Below are positions 51,201-62,095 of a stretch of DNA of 64,000 nucleotides, in pieces. The position numbers and the translations under genes were made by a program. This DNA is from Geobacter sp. AOG2 (GTDB lineage: Bacteria > Desulfobacterota > Desulfuromonadia > Geobacterales > Pseudopelobacteraceae): assembly GCF_019972295.1 (NCBI RefSeq), contig NZ_BLJA01000001.1:2174158-2238157 (forward strand), read 5' to 3'. How positions within the stretch are numbered: the first letter of the stretch is position 1; every line of letters begins with the position of its first letter. Under the pieces are notes generated by a model, which worked only from the letters and a program-made list of their open reading frames with translations, had not been told where the DNA came from and made no database searches.

Positions 51201-53115
51201 CTTTATCATCCCCATTTTCGGTCTGTTTTTCGGCGGGAGGGACCGATGGCTCTTCGCCCGTGCCTTCTTCGTTGTTCTTCAGGCGTACCGGTTCTTTTTT
51301 AGCTGGTTTTTTACCGTCAAACCAAGCCTTCAGAATGCGTCCGGCAATCGGACCGGCCGCCGAGCCGCCATGTTCACCATGCTCCACAACAACTGCCACG
51401 GCGATCTCAGGTTTTTCATAGGGGGCAAAAGCCACAAACAAAGCGTGGTCACGATATTGGTAGGGGGTTGCCTGCTTGCTGTCGCGCAGTTTGACCACCT
51501 GGGAAGTGCCGGATTTACCCGCAACATGAACATCTGGAAGCCGCGCCGCGGCACCGGTCCCGCCCGGCTCGTTCACCACGGCGAATAACCCTTGTTTGAC
51601 CAGCTTGTATTTATCCGCTGAGACGCCGGTTATGCCCAGCAATTCCGGCTTGAACTCCTTGAGCGGTTTACCGTCGGCATCGACGATGCGCTTCACCAGA
51701 TAGGGGCGGTGTACCGTCCCCTCGTTGGCGACTGTGGCTATCATAGAGGCCAATTGAATCGGCGTCATCAACACGTAGCCTTGGCCAATGGCGACCGGCA
51801 GGGTCTCACCGTGAAACCAACGCTTTGCGAAGCGCTTCAATTTCCATTCAGCGGAGGGGATCAGCCCCCCCTTCTCGTGTGCCAGACCAATGCCCATGGG
51901 CGCGCCGAGCATGAACCTTTTTGCCATGGCAGCGATGCTGTCTACTCCCAAACGCTCGCCCAACTGATAAAAAAAGACGTCGCATGACTCGCGCAATGCC
52001 TTCCTCAGATTAGTGATGCCGTGGCCATGCCTGTTCCAGCAGTTGAAGGTCGAACTCCCCAATTTATAAGAGCCACTACAGTTTACGGTGGTATTCTCGT
52101 CTATCTTACCTTCTTCCAAGCCTGCCAGTGCGGTAATGATCTTGAAGGTCGAACCTGGGGGATACTGACCGGTCAACGCCTTATTTTCCAAGGGATGCCG
52201 TTTATCCTCCAAGTATTGCTTCCAGATATCCGCCGGCATCTTTCCGCTGAAAAGCGCAGGGTCGAACCCAGGGTTGCTGACAAAGGCCAACACCTCACCG
52301 GTGTTCACATCCATAGCGACCGCAGCGCCAGCCTGATCTCCAAAGGCCTGCTCTGCCTGTTTCTGGAGGTTCGCGTCGATGGTCAGCACCACACTGTTGC
52401 CGACTGTGGGGTATGACTCAGAGACGGTCCGCAAGACCCGGCCACGCGCATCCACTTCCAACTGCCGGCCGCCGTCATTGCCGTGCAGTTCTTTTTCCCA
52501 ACTTCGTTCGATACCGTTTTTGCCGAGATAATCGCCCGGGTTGTACTCTTCGAATCCCGTTGTGCTCAGTTCATCCTCGGATATTTCACCGATATAGCCC
52601 AGCAAATGAGCCGCCAGAGTACCATTTGCATACTCACGTACCGGCTTCATTTCGATCTCTACCCCGGGAAGGCGCAGATGGTTTTCCTCCACGATTTCCA
52701 CTTGGTCGCGACTTATGTTCGACGCCAGAATGATCGGGTAATATTTAGCCCGTCCCTTCCCCTTTTCCCAGCGCTCATTCATTTCGGCACGACCCAGGCC
52801 GAGCAGCTTTGCAAGGCGGTCGAGCAGGTCTTCCTTGTCGGTAATTTCCTGAGGTACAACCGCCAGGCTGAAGGAAGGCTGGTTGCTTACCAGCAGCGTC
52901 CCGTTGCGGTCCATGATGGCCCCGCGGGATGCGGCCACCGGCACGAAACGCAGGCGGTTGTTTTCCGACATGTTGCGGTAATCGTCGGCATTCAAGATCT
53001 GCAAGTGCCACAGGCGCAGCACCAGCAGGAAAAATATCCCCATCACCACAAATGAGAGGATCAGAATCCGTCTCTTGGACTCCGTGATCTCGCGGACGAA
53101 ACGTTGTTCTTTCAT
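51193..53115 (-). CDS. mrdA: Penicillin-binding protein 2
   Basis: A 640-residue class B PBP: one N-terminal transmembrane helix (about 17-37), a pedestal domain, and a C-terminal transpeptidase with the catalytic serine in PPGSTFKI, the SCD (SxN-type) motif in RESCDVFFYQ and KSGTS. The tail from about residue 600 is rich in Lys, Glu and Pro and extends past the transpeptidase domain. It cross-links wall peptides during elongation with RodA. The start overlaps mreD by four bases (ATGA). Confidence 0.95.
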   Translation of the reverse strand: MKEQRFVREITESKRRILILSFVVMGIFFLLVLRLWHLQILNADDYRNMSENNRLRFVPVAASRGAIMDRNGTLLVSNQPSFSLAVVPQEITDKEDLLDRLAKLLGLGRAEMNERWEKGKGRAKYYPIILASNISRDQVEIVEENHLRLPGVEIEMKPVREYANGTLAAHLLGYIGEISEDELSTTGFEEYNPGDYLGKNGIERSWEKELHGNDGGRQLEVDARGRVLRTVSESYPTVGNSVVLTIDANLQKQAEQAFGDQAGAAVAMDVNTGEVLAFVSNPGFDPALFSGKMPADIWKQYLEDKRHPLENKALTGQYPPGSTFKIITALAGLEEGKIDENTTVNCSGSYKLGSSTFNCWNRHGHGITNLRKALRESCDVFFYQLGERLGVDSIAAMAKRFMLGAPMGIGLAHEKGGLIPSAEWKLKRFAKRWFHGETLPVAIGQGYVLMTPIQLASMIATVANEGTVHRPYLVKRIVDADGKPLKEFKPELLGITGVSADKYKLVKQGLFAVVNEPGGTGAAARLPDVHVAGKSGTSQVVKLRDSKQATPYQYRDHALFVAFAPYEKPEIAVAVVVEHGEHGGSAAGPIAGRILKAWFDGKKPAKKEPVRLKNNEEGTGEEPSVPPAEKQTENGDDKDD

Positions 53116-53600
53116 GGCGTTTCCAGTAGACGGTTGAAACCGGGGATAAGGGGGACGAGCGACGCGGCGAAGGCATTAACGAGAAGATGGGGCACCAACC
53201 CAGCGCCCATTGAGTAGGCAATGCCGGGGGATGCGGTAAACATGAGCAGCAAAAGAAGATTCAGCGAGACACAACTCAAGGTGGCAACGCAGACGGTTAT
53301 GACGAAAAGAGGGGCGCTCTCGGTGTAAAGCCGATCGGAGATATTTTTGATAACCATAAAAATAAGGAGGAAAGTAAAGGCGTTAAGCCCAAGATAGAGC
53401 CCGCTGAACACGTCCTTGACAAGCCCCAACAACCAGGACAAGGGCGCTCCGGCCTTGAATGAGCCACGTAGTGCCAAGTAGACCACAAAAATCAACAACA
53501 GATCGGCCTTAAAAGGCGAAGCGATATGAACCGGCAGAACCGCAGACTGAAGCACCACAGCCGATACGATGACGATCACCGCTGCACCCAGCTTAGTCAT
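53112..53600 (-). CDS. mreD: Rod shape protein MreD
   Basis: A 162-residue membrane protein with about five hydrophobic segments and a segment (LRGSFKAGAPLSWLLGLVKDVFSG in parts) with the KDVFSG loop that occurs in MreD. It is poorly conserved but its place between mreC and mrdA is diagnostic. Its ATG overlaps the mreC stop by 8 bases. Confidence 0.92.
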   Translation of the reverse strand: MTKLGAAVIVIVSAVVLQSAVLPVHIASPFKADLLLIFVVYLALRGSFKAGAPLSWLLGLVKDVFSGLYLGLNAFTFLLIFMVIKNISDRLYTESAPLFVITVCVATLSCVSLNLLLLLMFTASPGIAYSMGAGLVPHLLVNAFAASLVPLIPGFNRLLETP

Positions 53601-54414
53601 TGCCGTTCCTCAGTACCACCAGTACATCCTCAAGATGCGAGATATTCACGGCCGGACGGATGGTCACGGTCTGGAAAATGCCGTATTCACCGCGTTTGAC
53701 CATTGTTACCTCGCCGATTGGCAGCCCTTTCATGAAAACGCCGCCGATGCCCGATGAAACAACCATGTCCCCCACCTTGACGTCTTCTTCACGGGTGGTG
53801 AATTCAAGTTGGCATAACCCATCACCCTTACCCTTGACCACCCCCCTGGCCCGGGACCGTTGGATAGTGGCAGCAATGCCGCTGGAATGATCGGTCAAAA
53901 GCAGTACCCGGCAACTGGCGGGTGCAACTTTGACCACCTGCCCAACCACCCCGTCAGCTGCCACCACAGCCATACCTTCGGTGATACCGCTTGAGCTTCC
54001 ACGATCAATGACCAGTGTCCCGAACCACGGACTCAAGTCCTCACCGATCACGGTGGCGGTAAGGGTCGGTTCCTTAATCGAATTTTTCACTCCCAGAAGC
54101 AGGCTCAGACGCTTGTTTGCCAGATTAGCCTCTTCCGCCGCAACGACCCGACTGTTGAGCACCTTGACCTCTTCCCGAAGATGCAGATTCTCCCGGCGTA
54201 CGTCTACTAGGTCGAGATAATTGTTCCAGACGTCTTCGCCAAAAGCGCTCAACCGGGAAAACGGCTTCATGATCGGGGCAAAGACGGTTAAGATCCCGCG
54301 CTCGATAATATTGGCATCTCGTTTATGAGGGATGTTGAGCGAATAGAAGATCAGGGCCGCAAGTATCCCGACGGCTGCCAGAATGAAAAGCATGTATTTT
54401 TTAAAGAAATCCAT
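53593..54414 (-). CDS. mreC: Rod shape protein MreC
   Basis: A 273-residue bitopic protein: a transmembrane helix (about 8-27), a coiled coil (about 65-110) and a beta-rich periplasmic domain with VIGEDLSPWFGTLVIDRG in parts and GVVGQVVKV, typical for MreC. It organises the elongasome with MreD and PBP2. The usual partner mreB is not upstream; rfbA is instead. Transcription probably begins in the 72-bp gap before it or further upstream. Confidence 0.93.
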   Translation of the reverse strand: MDFFKKYMLFILAAVGILAALIFYSLNIPHKRDANIIERGILTVFAPIMKPFSRLSAFGEDVWNNYLDLVDVRRENLHLREEVKVLNSRVVAAEEANLANKRLSLLLGVKNSIKEPTLTATVIGEDLSPWFGTLVIDRGSSSGITEGMAVVAADGVVGQVVKVAPASCRVLLLTDHSSGIAATIQRSRARGVVKGKGDGLCQLEFTTREEDVKVGDMVVSSGIGGVFMKGLPIGEVTMVKRGEYGIFQTVTIRPAVNISHLEDVLVVLRNGND

Positions 54415-54486
54415 AACTGTCGACTCGTGGAAAACATGGCGGCAGGTCGCCGCCCACCGCCTCCCGTTTCCATACCTGGCAGATTT

Positions 54487-55383
54487 TTAATTTCCGCCGC
54501 AGAGCTCGTTTTCGGCGTATACCCGCATAAGATAATCACGGTAGGTCGAATTGGGGGTGTCGTCAATAACCTGCTTCATGTGGACACAATCGATAAAACC
54601 CCGCCGCAAGGCAATCTCTTCCAAGCAGGCGATCTTCAGACCTTGGCGCGACTCTATGGTTTCAATGAAGATACTGGCCTCCAGAAGGCTCTTATGGGTT
54701 CCGGTGTCCAGCCAGGCGATCCCTCGCCCCAACCGCTCCACCGTCAACTCGCCGCGCCGCAGATAAGCTGTATTGACATCGGTGATCTCGAGTTCGCCAC
54801 GCGGCGAAGGTGCAATGGACTTGGCGGTATCAACCACGTGGCTATCATACAGATAGAGACCGGGGACCGCGTAGTGAGATTTGGGCTGTTTCGGCTTTTC
54901 CTCGATACTAAGCACCTTGCCTGTAGCATCGAAATCAACAACACCGTAGCGCTCGGGGTCATTGACTTGATAACCAAAGATACGCGCCCCTCCCTGAAAG
55001 TCGGCAAAGATACGATCCAGGTTCATCTTGCCGTAAAAGATGTTGTCACCTAGGATCAGACAGACTGGCTTGTCGTCGATGAATTCCTCTCCCACCAGAA
55101 ATGCTTGAGCGATCCCCTTGGGCTCGGGTTGGACCTTATAGGTGAGGGAGATGCCCCAACGGGAGCCATCTCCTAGGAGCTTTTCGAAACGGGGAAGGTC
55201 GTGGGGTGTGGAAATCAGCAGGATATCCCTGATACCGGCCGTCATCAGGGTCGCCAGGGGATAATAGATCATGGGTTTGTCGTAGACCGGCTGAAGTTGT
55301 TTGCTGGCCACCAAGGTCAGCGGAAACAGACGACTACCGGCCCCGCCGGCCAGAATGATACCTTTGGTGATGCCGAGGGTCAT
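54487..55383 (-). CDS. rfbA: Glucose-1-phosphate thymidylyltransferase
   Basis: A 298-residue nucleotidyltransferase making dTDP-glucose, the first step to dTDP-rhamnose. The [16 protein letters not shown] motif opens the protein, followed by [17 protein letters not shown] and ILGDNIFYG; the length is standard. Product would feed rfbC at 6693 and others not in the window. It lies between mreC and gmhB on the same strand. Confidence 0.95.
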   Translation of the reverse strand: MTLGITKGIILAGGAGSRLFPLTLVASKQLQPVYDKPMIYYPLATLMTAGIRDILLISTPHDLPRFEKLLGDGSRWGISLTYKVQPEPKGIAQAFLVGEEFIDDKPVCLILGDNIFYGKMNLDRIFADFQGGARIFGYQVNDPERYGVVDFDATGKVLSIEEKPKQPKSHYAVPGLYLYDSHVVDTAKSIAPSPRGELEITDVNTAYLRRGELTVERLGRGIAWLDTGTHKSLLEASIFIETIESRQGLKIACLEEIALRRGFIDCVHMKQVIDDTPNSTYRDYLMRVYAENELCGGN

Positions 55384-55449
55384 GAGGGGGTATCCTTTTA
55401 TCAGTGAATTTACCTGAATTGTAGATATTACACACTGAGCGATAAACTG

Positions 55450-56031
55450 TCAAACCCCATCATTTTGGTGGATCAGGGTGAGAACAGCGGCCAGCAGGTC
55501 GTCACAAACCACGCTTCCCGGCCGGATGCGTACCTCTTCATCTGTACCATAGCCGGTCCGCACCAGAATCGTGCGGCACCCCGCCGCAATTCCGGCTTCC
55601 ATGTCGACCAGTTTGTCGCCAATCATGACCGACGCCGCAAGATCTATATTGTGGTGGCGGGCCGCTTCCATAAGCATACCCGGCAAGGGTTTGCGACAAC
55701 TACAGGGGAGTGAATAGCTGCCGCGTCCAGAAGGATGGTGGGGGCAATAATACCATGCGTCCACCCACGCGCCGCTTTTGGCGAGCTCAGCAGCGATGTG
55801 GCGATGCAGGATGTCAACATCTTCCTCGGTGTAATAGCCCCGGGCGACACCTGACTGGTTCGTAACGACCACCACGAGGAGGCCTGCTTCGTTCAACAGC
55901 CTGAGCGCCTCCGGCACTCTTGGAATGAACTCGAAATCCTCGGCCCGGTAGAGGTAATCCTTCTCCACATTGATGGTGCCGTCCCTATCCACGAAAACGG
56001 CTCGTTTCAGAGTACCACTTCCTAAAACCAT
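55450..56031 (-). CDS. gmhB: D-glycero-beta-D-manno-heptose 1,7-bisphosphate 7-phosphatase
   Basis: A 193-residue HAD phosphatase in ADP-heptose synthesis for the lipopolysaccharide inner core. The nucleophile motif is FVDRDGTIN near residues 13-21. The zinc loop is present (CPHHPSGRG near 107, then CSCRKP), which marks the GmhB branch of the HAD family. The last HAD motif is MIGDKLVDMEAG. Its start overlaps the end of the membrane protein gene at 56022 by 10 bases. Confidence 0.94.
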   Translation of the reverse strand: MVLGSGTLKRAVFVDRDGTINVEKDYLYRAEDFEFIPRVPEALRLLNEAGLLVVVVTNQSGVARGYYTEEDVDILHRHIAAELAKSGAWVDAWYYCPHHPSGRGSYSLPCSCRKPLPGMLMEAARHHNIDLAASVMIGDKLVDMEAGIAAGCRTILVRTGYGTDEEVRIRPGSVVCDDLLAAVLTLIHQNDGV

Positions 56032-56651
56032 GTGCTCGTACCACCCACCAACCGACGAAACTCCCTCTTCATTTCGGCAATCATCACAGGAATACGCATT
56101 TCAAACGTACTCCAGGACCTTTGGATATCCGTAATCTTCTTTTGCTCATCCTGACACGCGCCGGTTGTCGCGCCGACCGTGGCGGTAAGGTCGGCGACGG
56201 TACCTTCGTGTTCGCTCATGAAGGAATTCATGGCAGAGCAAAACTCATCGCTGAAATAGATGCCATTTTTTTGATAGACATCAAAAAACTCCCGAATGGC
56301 AGCCAGAAAATCCTGGGCAAGGGAGACGATGGCAGCCAGATTACTCTGCCCCGGTTTGGAAAGCATCCTGCCGTTTTTGGCCATATCTATCATGATGCCA
56401 TACAGTTGAACCAATGAGTCCGACCTGCCGTCCTGCATGGCGCCGAAGATCAACTTCTCCTCGGCCAAGGCGTTCCTGAACTGGTCGAGGGTGTGGCTGA
56501 CCTCCTGTTGAAGCTGTTGTTTGAATAACTCGTGCCGTTTATTGACCTCATGAACGATGACTGATTTGGTAGCCCAAGCCACCGCCACAATGAAGGAAAT
56601 AGCCACACCACCCAGAATGAGAAATTGAATGACAACATCATTTGAAAACAT
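56022..56651 (-). CDS. Membrane-anchored coiled-coil protein of unknown function
   Basis: A 209-residue protein with one N-terminal transmembrane helix (about residues 9-27) and a long helical remainder that looks coiled-coil (about 30-75 and 155-200). I do not recognise the family. The ATG at 56651 has GGGAGGG eight bases upstream; a longer frame to 56786 would be antisense to the DAHP synthase promoter region and is unlikely. It overlaps gmhB at its end, suggesting co-transcription with the heptose gene by position only. Confidence 0.68.
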   Translation of the reverse strand: MFSNDVVIQFLILGGVAISFIVAVAWATKSVIVHEVNKRHELFKQQLQQEVSHTLDQFRNALAEEKLIFGAMQDGRSDSLVQLYGIMIDMAKNGRMLSKPGQSNLAAIVSLAQDFLAAIREFFDVYQKNGIYFSDEFCSAMNSFMSEHEGTVADLTATVGATTGACQDEQKKITDIQRSWSTFEMRIPVMIAEMKREFRRLVGGTSTWF

Positions 56652-56714
56652 GGCATACCCTCCCGGATAATAACAAATGTGGCCTAAAGGCAATGCAATG
56701 ATGTAAACAACTAT

Positions 56715-56744
56715 TTGACAAACCAGCAGTAATCGTTCTATTTT
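56715..56744 (+). promoter_or_regulatory. Putative sigma-70 promoter of the DAHP synthase gene
   Basis: TTGACA (56715-56720) and TATTTT (56739-56744), 18 bases apart, lie 45 bases before the start codon at 56789. The -35 is perfect. Confidence 0.55.
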
Positions 56745-56788
56745 GCAGAGACAGCGGGCAAATTTATTTAATAGAGCGGAACCCACCC

Positions 56789-57844
56789 ATGATTAAGACC
56801 AACAACCTCAAGATTAGCGCCATCACGCCGATCATCGCCCCTGCCGAGCTTCGACAGGTATTTCCACTCTCCGATCATGATCGCGAGTTCGTCAACACCA
56901 GCCGTGAATGCATCAAGGGGATCATCCATCGCCGTGATCCCCGTCTGATGGTGGTGGTCGGCCCCTGTTCGATCCATGACCCGCTGGCTGCCGTTGAATA
57001 TGCAAAACGCCTTGCGCTCCTGTCTCGCAAGGTTGAAGACCACCTGTTTCTGGTCATGAGGACATATTTTGAGAAACCCCGCACAACCATCGGGTGGAAA
57101 GGGCTCATAAATGACCCGGATATGAACCACAGCCACCTGATTTCCAAAGGGCTCGGTATCGCGCGCGGCTTACTCCTGAAGATCACATCACTCAAGGTAC
57201 CGGTGGCCAACGAAATGCTGGACCCAATTACGCCTGAATACGTGGCCGACATGATCAGTTGGGGCGCCATCGGGGCTCGGACGACCGAGTCCCAGACCCA
57301 TCGCGAGATGTCGAGCGGCCTCTCGTTCCCGGTCGGTTTCAAAAACGGCACCGACGGCAACCTGCAAATCGCCATGGACGCCATGAAGGCGGTGCAACAT
57401 CCCCATAGCTTCCTCGGCATCAACCGAGAAGGCCGTACCTCCATCATCCAGACATGCGGAAACCCTGATGTTCACATCGTTTTACGGGGCGGCTCCCGTA
57501 AGGCCAACTACACGCCCGAAGATATTGCTGCCACTGAGGAAAGCCTGAAAAAGAACGGATTGTCTCCCTCCATCATGGTGGACTGCAGTCACGGCAATTC
57601 CAACAAGGACTACCAAAAGCAGCCCGAGGTGCTGGGAAGCGTCATCCAACAGGTTATAGACGGCAACAAAACTATCTCCGGCGTCATGATCGAAAGCAAC
57701 CTGGAGGCCGGCAGCCAGAAAATCCCTGCAGATCTCAACCAGTTGAAATACGGCGTTTCCATAACTGATGCCTGTATCGATTGGGACACGACCGAGAGGA
57801 TCATTCTCGCCGCCCACGGCCAGCTGCGTAAGGCAAAAAGGTGA
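56789..57844 (+). CDS. 3-deoxy-7-phosphoheptulonate (DAHP) synthase, class I
   Basis: A 351-residue enzyme joining PEP and erythrose 4-phosphate as the first shikimate-pathway step. Conserved segments: VVVGPCSIHD near residue 54, MRTYFEKPRTT near 91, GARTTESQTHREMSSGLS near 170 in parts, LRGG and DCSHGNSNKD. It belongs to the class I alpha (AroF/AroG/AroH) group. Which amino acid inhibits it cannot be said from sequence. An inverted repeat lies beyond the stop. Confidence 0.94.
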   Translation: MIKTNNLKISAITPIIAPAELRQVFPLSDHDREFVNTSRECIKGIIHRRDPRLMVVVGPCSIHDPLAAVEYAKRLALLSRKVEDHLFLVMRTYFEKPRTTIGWKGLINDPDMNHSHLISKGLGIARGLLLKITSLKVPVANEMLDPITPEYVADMISWGAIGARTTESQTHREMSSGLSFPVGFKNGTDGNLQIAMDAMKAVQHPHSFLGINREGRTSIIQTCGNPDVHIVLRGGSRKANYTPEDIAATEESLKKNGLSPSIMVDCSHGNSNKDYQKQPEVLGSVIQQVIDGNKTISGVMIESNLEAGSQKIPADLNQLKYGVSITDACIDWDTTERIILAAHGQLRKAKR

Positions 57845-57850
57845 AATGTC

Positions 57851-57891
57851 ACTGGTGAATAGCAAAAGAAGCATTTTTCTTATTCACCAGT
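57851..57891. terminator. Inverted repeat between convergent genes
   Basis: ACTGGTGAATA and TATTCACCAGT are perfect 11-bp arms with a 19-base spacer, in the gap between the DAHP synthase gene and convergent sppA. It probably helps end both transcripts, although long T runs are missing. Confidence 0.5.
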
Positions 57892-57921
57892 CACTTGTTT
57901 TCACGTTTCACCGTTCACACC

Positions 57922-58809
57922 CTACTCCGCCTCGTACATCAGCCGCATTCCCCCTGCAGCGTTCCTTAGGGCGCCGCTGAATCTACCTTCCATGCCGTCA
58001 ACCAGCAGATCCCAGTAGTCGATCTTCCTCGTAGGAGGCAGGATGACCTCCGGTTCGTCCTTGATACCAGCCAGACGGCCGGCCTCTTCGACGGCGTCCT
58101 GAAGCGTCCCCAGCCGGTCCACCAACTTCATCGCCTTGGCCTGTTCACCGGAGAGGACACGACCGTCGGCAATCTTGCGAACCTCCTCGACCGGCAATTT
58201 TCGTCCGGCGGCGACTGCGCGGACAAATTGCTCGTGGGTATTGTCGATGACCGCCTGCAGCATGGCTCGGTCCTCCGCCGAAAGTTTCCGTAGCGGTGAA
58301 CCAGAATCCTTGAACCTCCCGGTTTTGAGGGTGTAGGACTTGATGCCGATTTTGTCCATCAACGCTTCGATATTGGAAAGCTTGAGGATCACGCCGATAC
58401 TGGCGGTAATAGTGCCGGGGTTGGCGTAGATCAACGTGGCCGGGGCCGAGATATAATAACCTCCCGAAGCAGCCAGGCTGCCCATGGAAACGATGATCTT
58501 CTTTTTGGCGGCAAACCTTTTAACTTCTTCGTAGATTTCCTGGGACGGTGCCACCACGCCGCCGGGTGAATCAACCCGCAATACCACGGCTTTGACGCTT
58601 TCCTTCTTGAGGAAATAGCGCAGTTGGCGGATTGTATCCTTGGAGTCGAGGATCATCCCTCGCACCTCTACCAAACCGACACCTTCCTCATCCGTCAGTT
58701 TTGTCTCACTCGATCCCATAATCGTTTTGGCAATCAACATCGAAACGGTAAAGAGCACCCCAAAGGCAAAAACGGCGGCAAGGAAGATCAAAACAATTTT
58801 TTTCATCAT
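57922..58809 (-). CDS. sppA: Signal peptide peptidase SppA, short form
   Basis: A 295-residue membrane protease of the S49 family. It has an N-terminal membrane anchor (about 5-28), the catalytic serine in SMGSLAASGGYY near residue 110 and the general-base lysine expected in the LKTGRFKDSGSP segment near 161. It is the single-domain, Bacillus-like type and forms oligomers that degrade remnant signal peptides. Two adjacent ATG codons are possible starts. It is divergent from the phosphoesterase gene. Confidence 0.9.
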   Translation of the reverse strand: MMKKIVLIFLAAVFAFGVLFTVSMLIAKTIMGSSETKLTDEEGVGLVEVRGMILDSKDTIRQLRYFLKKESVKAVVLRVDSPGGVVAPSQEIYEEVKRFAAKKKIIVSMGSLAASGGYYISAPATLIYANPGTITASIGVILKLSNIEALMDKIGIKSYTLKTGRFKDSGSPLRKLSAEDRAMLQAVIDNTHEQFVRAVAAGRKLPVEEVRKIADGRVLSGEQAKAMKLVDRLGTLQDAVEEAGRLAGIKDEPEVILPPTRKIDYWDLLVDGMEGRFSGALRNAAGGMRLMYEAE

Positions 58810-58874
58810 GCTAGACCTATCTGGATTGGCAGTTTTAAGATGTCAGAGTCCCTGGTTTTTGCTACACTAAATGC

Positions 58875-59345
58875 ATGAAGATTCTGGTGGTGTCCGATAC
58901 CCACGGCAATTTCAGCCCTGCGCTGCAGGCCCATAGTCTAACGGAGCCCGTGGACGCCGTCATCCATCTTGGTGACGGCGTCGAGGATGCCAACCTGTTG
59001 CGTAGCCTGATGGATCTGAACGTCATTGCCGTGTGCGGCAATTGTGACCACGACGCCACGGTGCCGAGAGAGATACTGTGGGAATGTGAAGGCAAGCGGG
59101 TCTTCTTGGTACATGGGGACGCTTACGGCGTCAAGGGCGGATTGGAGAGATTGGAACAACGGGCGGGTGAGGTGCGGGCCGATATCGTATTGTTCGGCCA
59201 TAGTCACCGCGCCACCTGTATAACCGCATCAGGCATCCTGTTCCTCAATCCGGGCACGCTGACACGAACATCGACCAACAAAACCTTCGCTACCCTCGAA
59301 ATTTCGGAAGATAGTATTAAGGCCCGTCTGCACGACATACCATGA
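58875..59345 (+). CDS. YfcE/MJ0936-type metallophosphoesterase
   Basis: A 156-residue calcineurin-like phosphoesterase. The metal-binding motifs are seen in order: SDTHGN (7-12), HLGDG, CGNCDHD, VHGD and FGHSHRA. These proteins are small cytoplasmic phosphodiesterases of uncertain natural substrate. It is divergent from sppA with only 65 bp between, and convergent with pssA. Confidence 0.9.
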   Translation: MKILVVSDTHGNFSPALQAHSLTEPVDAVIHLGDGVEDANLLRSLMDLNVIAVCGNCDHDATVPREILWECEGKRVFLVHGDAYGVKGGLERLEQRAGEVRADIVLFGHSHRATCITASGILFLNPGTLTRTSTNKTFATLEISEDSIKARLHDIP

Positions 59346-59401
59346 CCCCTCGTCTTCTGTGCGGTCACTGCATTCCTTTCCGTGGCCAACCGCACGGGAC
59401 A

Positions 59402-60196
59402 CTAGCGACCAGCCGCCGCTCCGTGTCCCTTGTGCACCGCTTTTTCCAAGCGGCGTCGGCGCGGCCAGCCGACAATAAAGCCCACCGGCCCGGATAAGAC
59501 ATAACTAAGCATGATGGCAAAGGTCATTACCGCCGGCTCGGCGGCCACAACGATCAGCACTACCACGGCCAAAAGCAGAAAACCGAAGGGCTGGCGTTTG
59601 ATCAGAGCCGGATCCTTGAATGAGTAGTAACGGAAACTCGAAACCATCAAGAAGGCAAGGAGATAGATCAAGACAATGATTGCCAGCCGTTTATACGAGC
59701 TTGGCCACCCGAAATGATGGAACAAAAGGACGGTGGCGGCCACCGTGCTGGCTGCCGCCGGAATGGGCAACCCCACGAAACGCTTGCTCTCTACCGTATT
59801 GACCTGAACATTGAAACGCGCCAAGCGCAACGCACCGCAGACCACAAACAGGAACGCTGCCAACCAGCCAAGCCGCCCGAACGGCTTCAAAGCCCAGGCG
59901 TACATCATCAGGCCAGGCGTTACCCCGAACGACACCAGATCCGCTAGGGAGTCATACTCAACGCCGAACTTGCTGGTAGTCCCGGTGAGTCGGGCGACCT
60001 TGCCGTCCAGGCCGTCGAAAACAGCAGAGGCGAAGATCCACAGGGCAGCAACTTCGAAATTGCCGTTGAGGCTCGCCACCATACTGTAGAAGCCAGCAAA
60101 CATGCTTCCGGTCGTAAACAGGTTGGGAAGTATATAAATCCCTTTTTTGATACTTTCGGTCTTTTCGACCTTCTTGTCATTCAGTTCGGAATTCAT
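59402..60196 (-). CDS. pssA: CDP-diacylglycerol-serine O-phosphatidyltransferase
   Basis: A 264-residue integral membrane enzyme making phosphatidylserine. The CDP-alcohol phosphotransferase motif is complete: DGLDGKVARLTG...EYDSLAD near residues 63-91 in parts, giving the D-x2-D-G-x2-A-R...G-x3-D-x3-D pattern. About seven hydrophobic segments follow. It is coupled with psd, 16 bp upstream, and with ilvC before that. The ATG at 60196 fits the family start; a longer frame is not supported. Confidence 0.93.
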   Translation of the reverse strand: MNSELNDKKVEKTESIKKGIYILPNLFTTGSMFAGFYSMVASLNGNFEVAALWIFASAVFDGLDGKVARLTGTTSKFGVEYDSLADLVSFGVTPGLMMYAWALKPFGRLGWLAAFLFVVCGALRLARFNVQVNTVESKRFVGLPIPAAASTVAATVLLFHHFGWPSSYKRLAIIVLIYLLAFLMVSSFRYYSFKDPALIKRQPFGFLLLAVVVLIVVAAEPAVMTFAIMLSYVLSGPVGFIVGWPRRRRLEKAVHKGHGAAAGR

Positions 60197-60212
60197 TCCA
60201 CGCTTTCTCCGC

Positions 60213-60872
60213 CTAGCCGAGACGTCCCAACACGGTTTCGCCCGCCACGGTCGCATCTCCAACCTTTACCAGCGGCTTCACGTCAACGGGCAGATACACA
60301 TCCACCCGTGATCCGAAACGGATCAGTCCATAGCGATCTCCCCTTTTCAGCAAATCCCCGGTTCTGGCGTAACAAACAATCCGCCGCGCGATCAGTCCGG
60401 CAATCTGCACAAAGGCCAACCTTACGCCGCCGCCGGTCTCAAGGATCAGGCCGCTTCGTTCGTTTTCAAAGGAGGCCCGGCCGTCACGGGCATCAAAGAA
60501 CCTGCCGCGGTGATAAAATGAGTCAACAACCCTACCGTCAAAAGGAACGCGGTTGACATGTACATTGAAAACCGACATGAAGATGCTGATCTTGATAGCA
60601 GGAGTTCCAAGCGGTGTATCGGGGACACGCTCCGCCACGATCACCACCCCATCAGCCGGAGCCACCACTGTCCGCTCGTCGCCGGGTGGGGTGCGCTCGG
60701 GATTGCGAAAGAAGTAGAGAATAAACAGAGTCAACACGCAGGATAGCACAACGGGAACAGCCAGCACGAGGGAACAGAGTTTCCAGGCTGCCAAAACCAG
60801 CAGAAGCGTCAATCCGGCGGAAGAAAAGATGAAGGGATAGCCTTCTCTGGCAAAAGGGGTCGAGTTATTCAT
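60213..60872 (-). CDS. psd: Phosphatidylserine decarboxylase, short type
   Basis: A 219-residue decarboxylase that turns phosphatidylserine into phosphatidylethanolamine. Two N-terminal hydrophobic stretches (about 17-55) anchor it. The self-cleavage site that forms the pyruvoyl group is FGSRVDVYLP near residue 188, where the serine becomes pyruvate. This is the short archaeal/Bacteroides-like form rather than the 300-residue E. coli form. It lies 68 bp after ilvC. Confidence 0.92.
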   Translation of the reverse strand: MNNSTPFAREGYPFIFSSAGLTLLLVLAAWKLCSLVLAVPVVLSCVLTLFILYFFRNPERTPPGDERTVVAPADGVVIVAERVPDTPLGTPAIKISIFMSVFNVHVNRVPFDGRVVDSFYHRGRFFDARDGRASFENERSGLILETGGGVRLAFVQIAGLIARRIVCYARTGDLLKRGDRYGLIRFGSRVDVYLPVDVKPLVKVGDATVAGETVLGRLG

Positions 60873-60940
60873 GAGCCTGCCTGAACGCGCAGACACCCCT
60901 CTCCCAAAGGGTAAAGGGGTGTCGAATGCGCTGAGTGGTC

Positions 60941-62053
<1,113 letters not shown>

Positions 62054-62095
62054 TCAATCAATTCCACAAAAGAAACCAGAGATACATGCAAAGAT

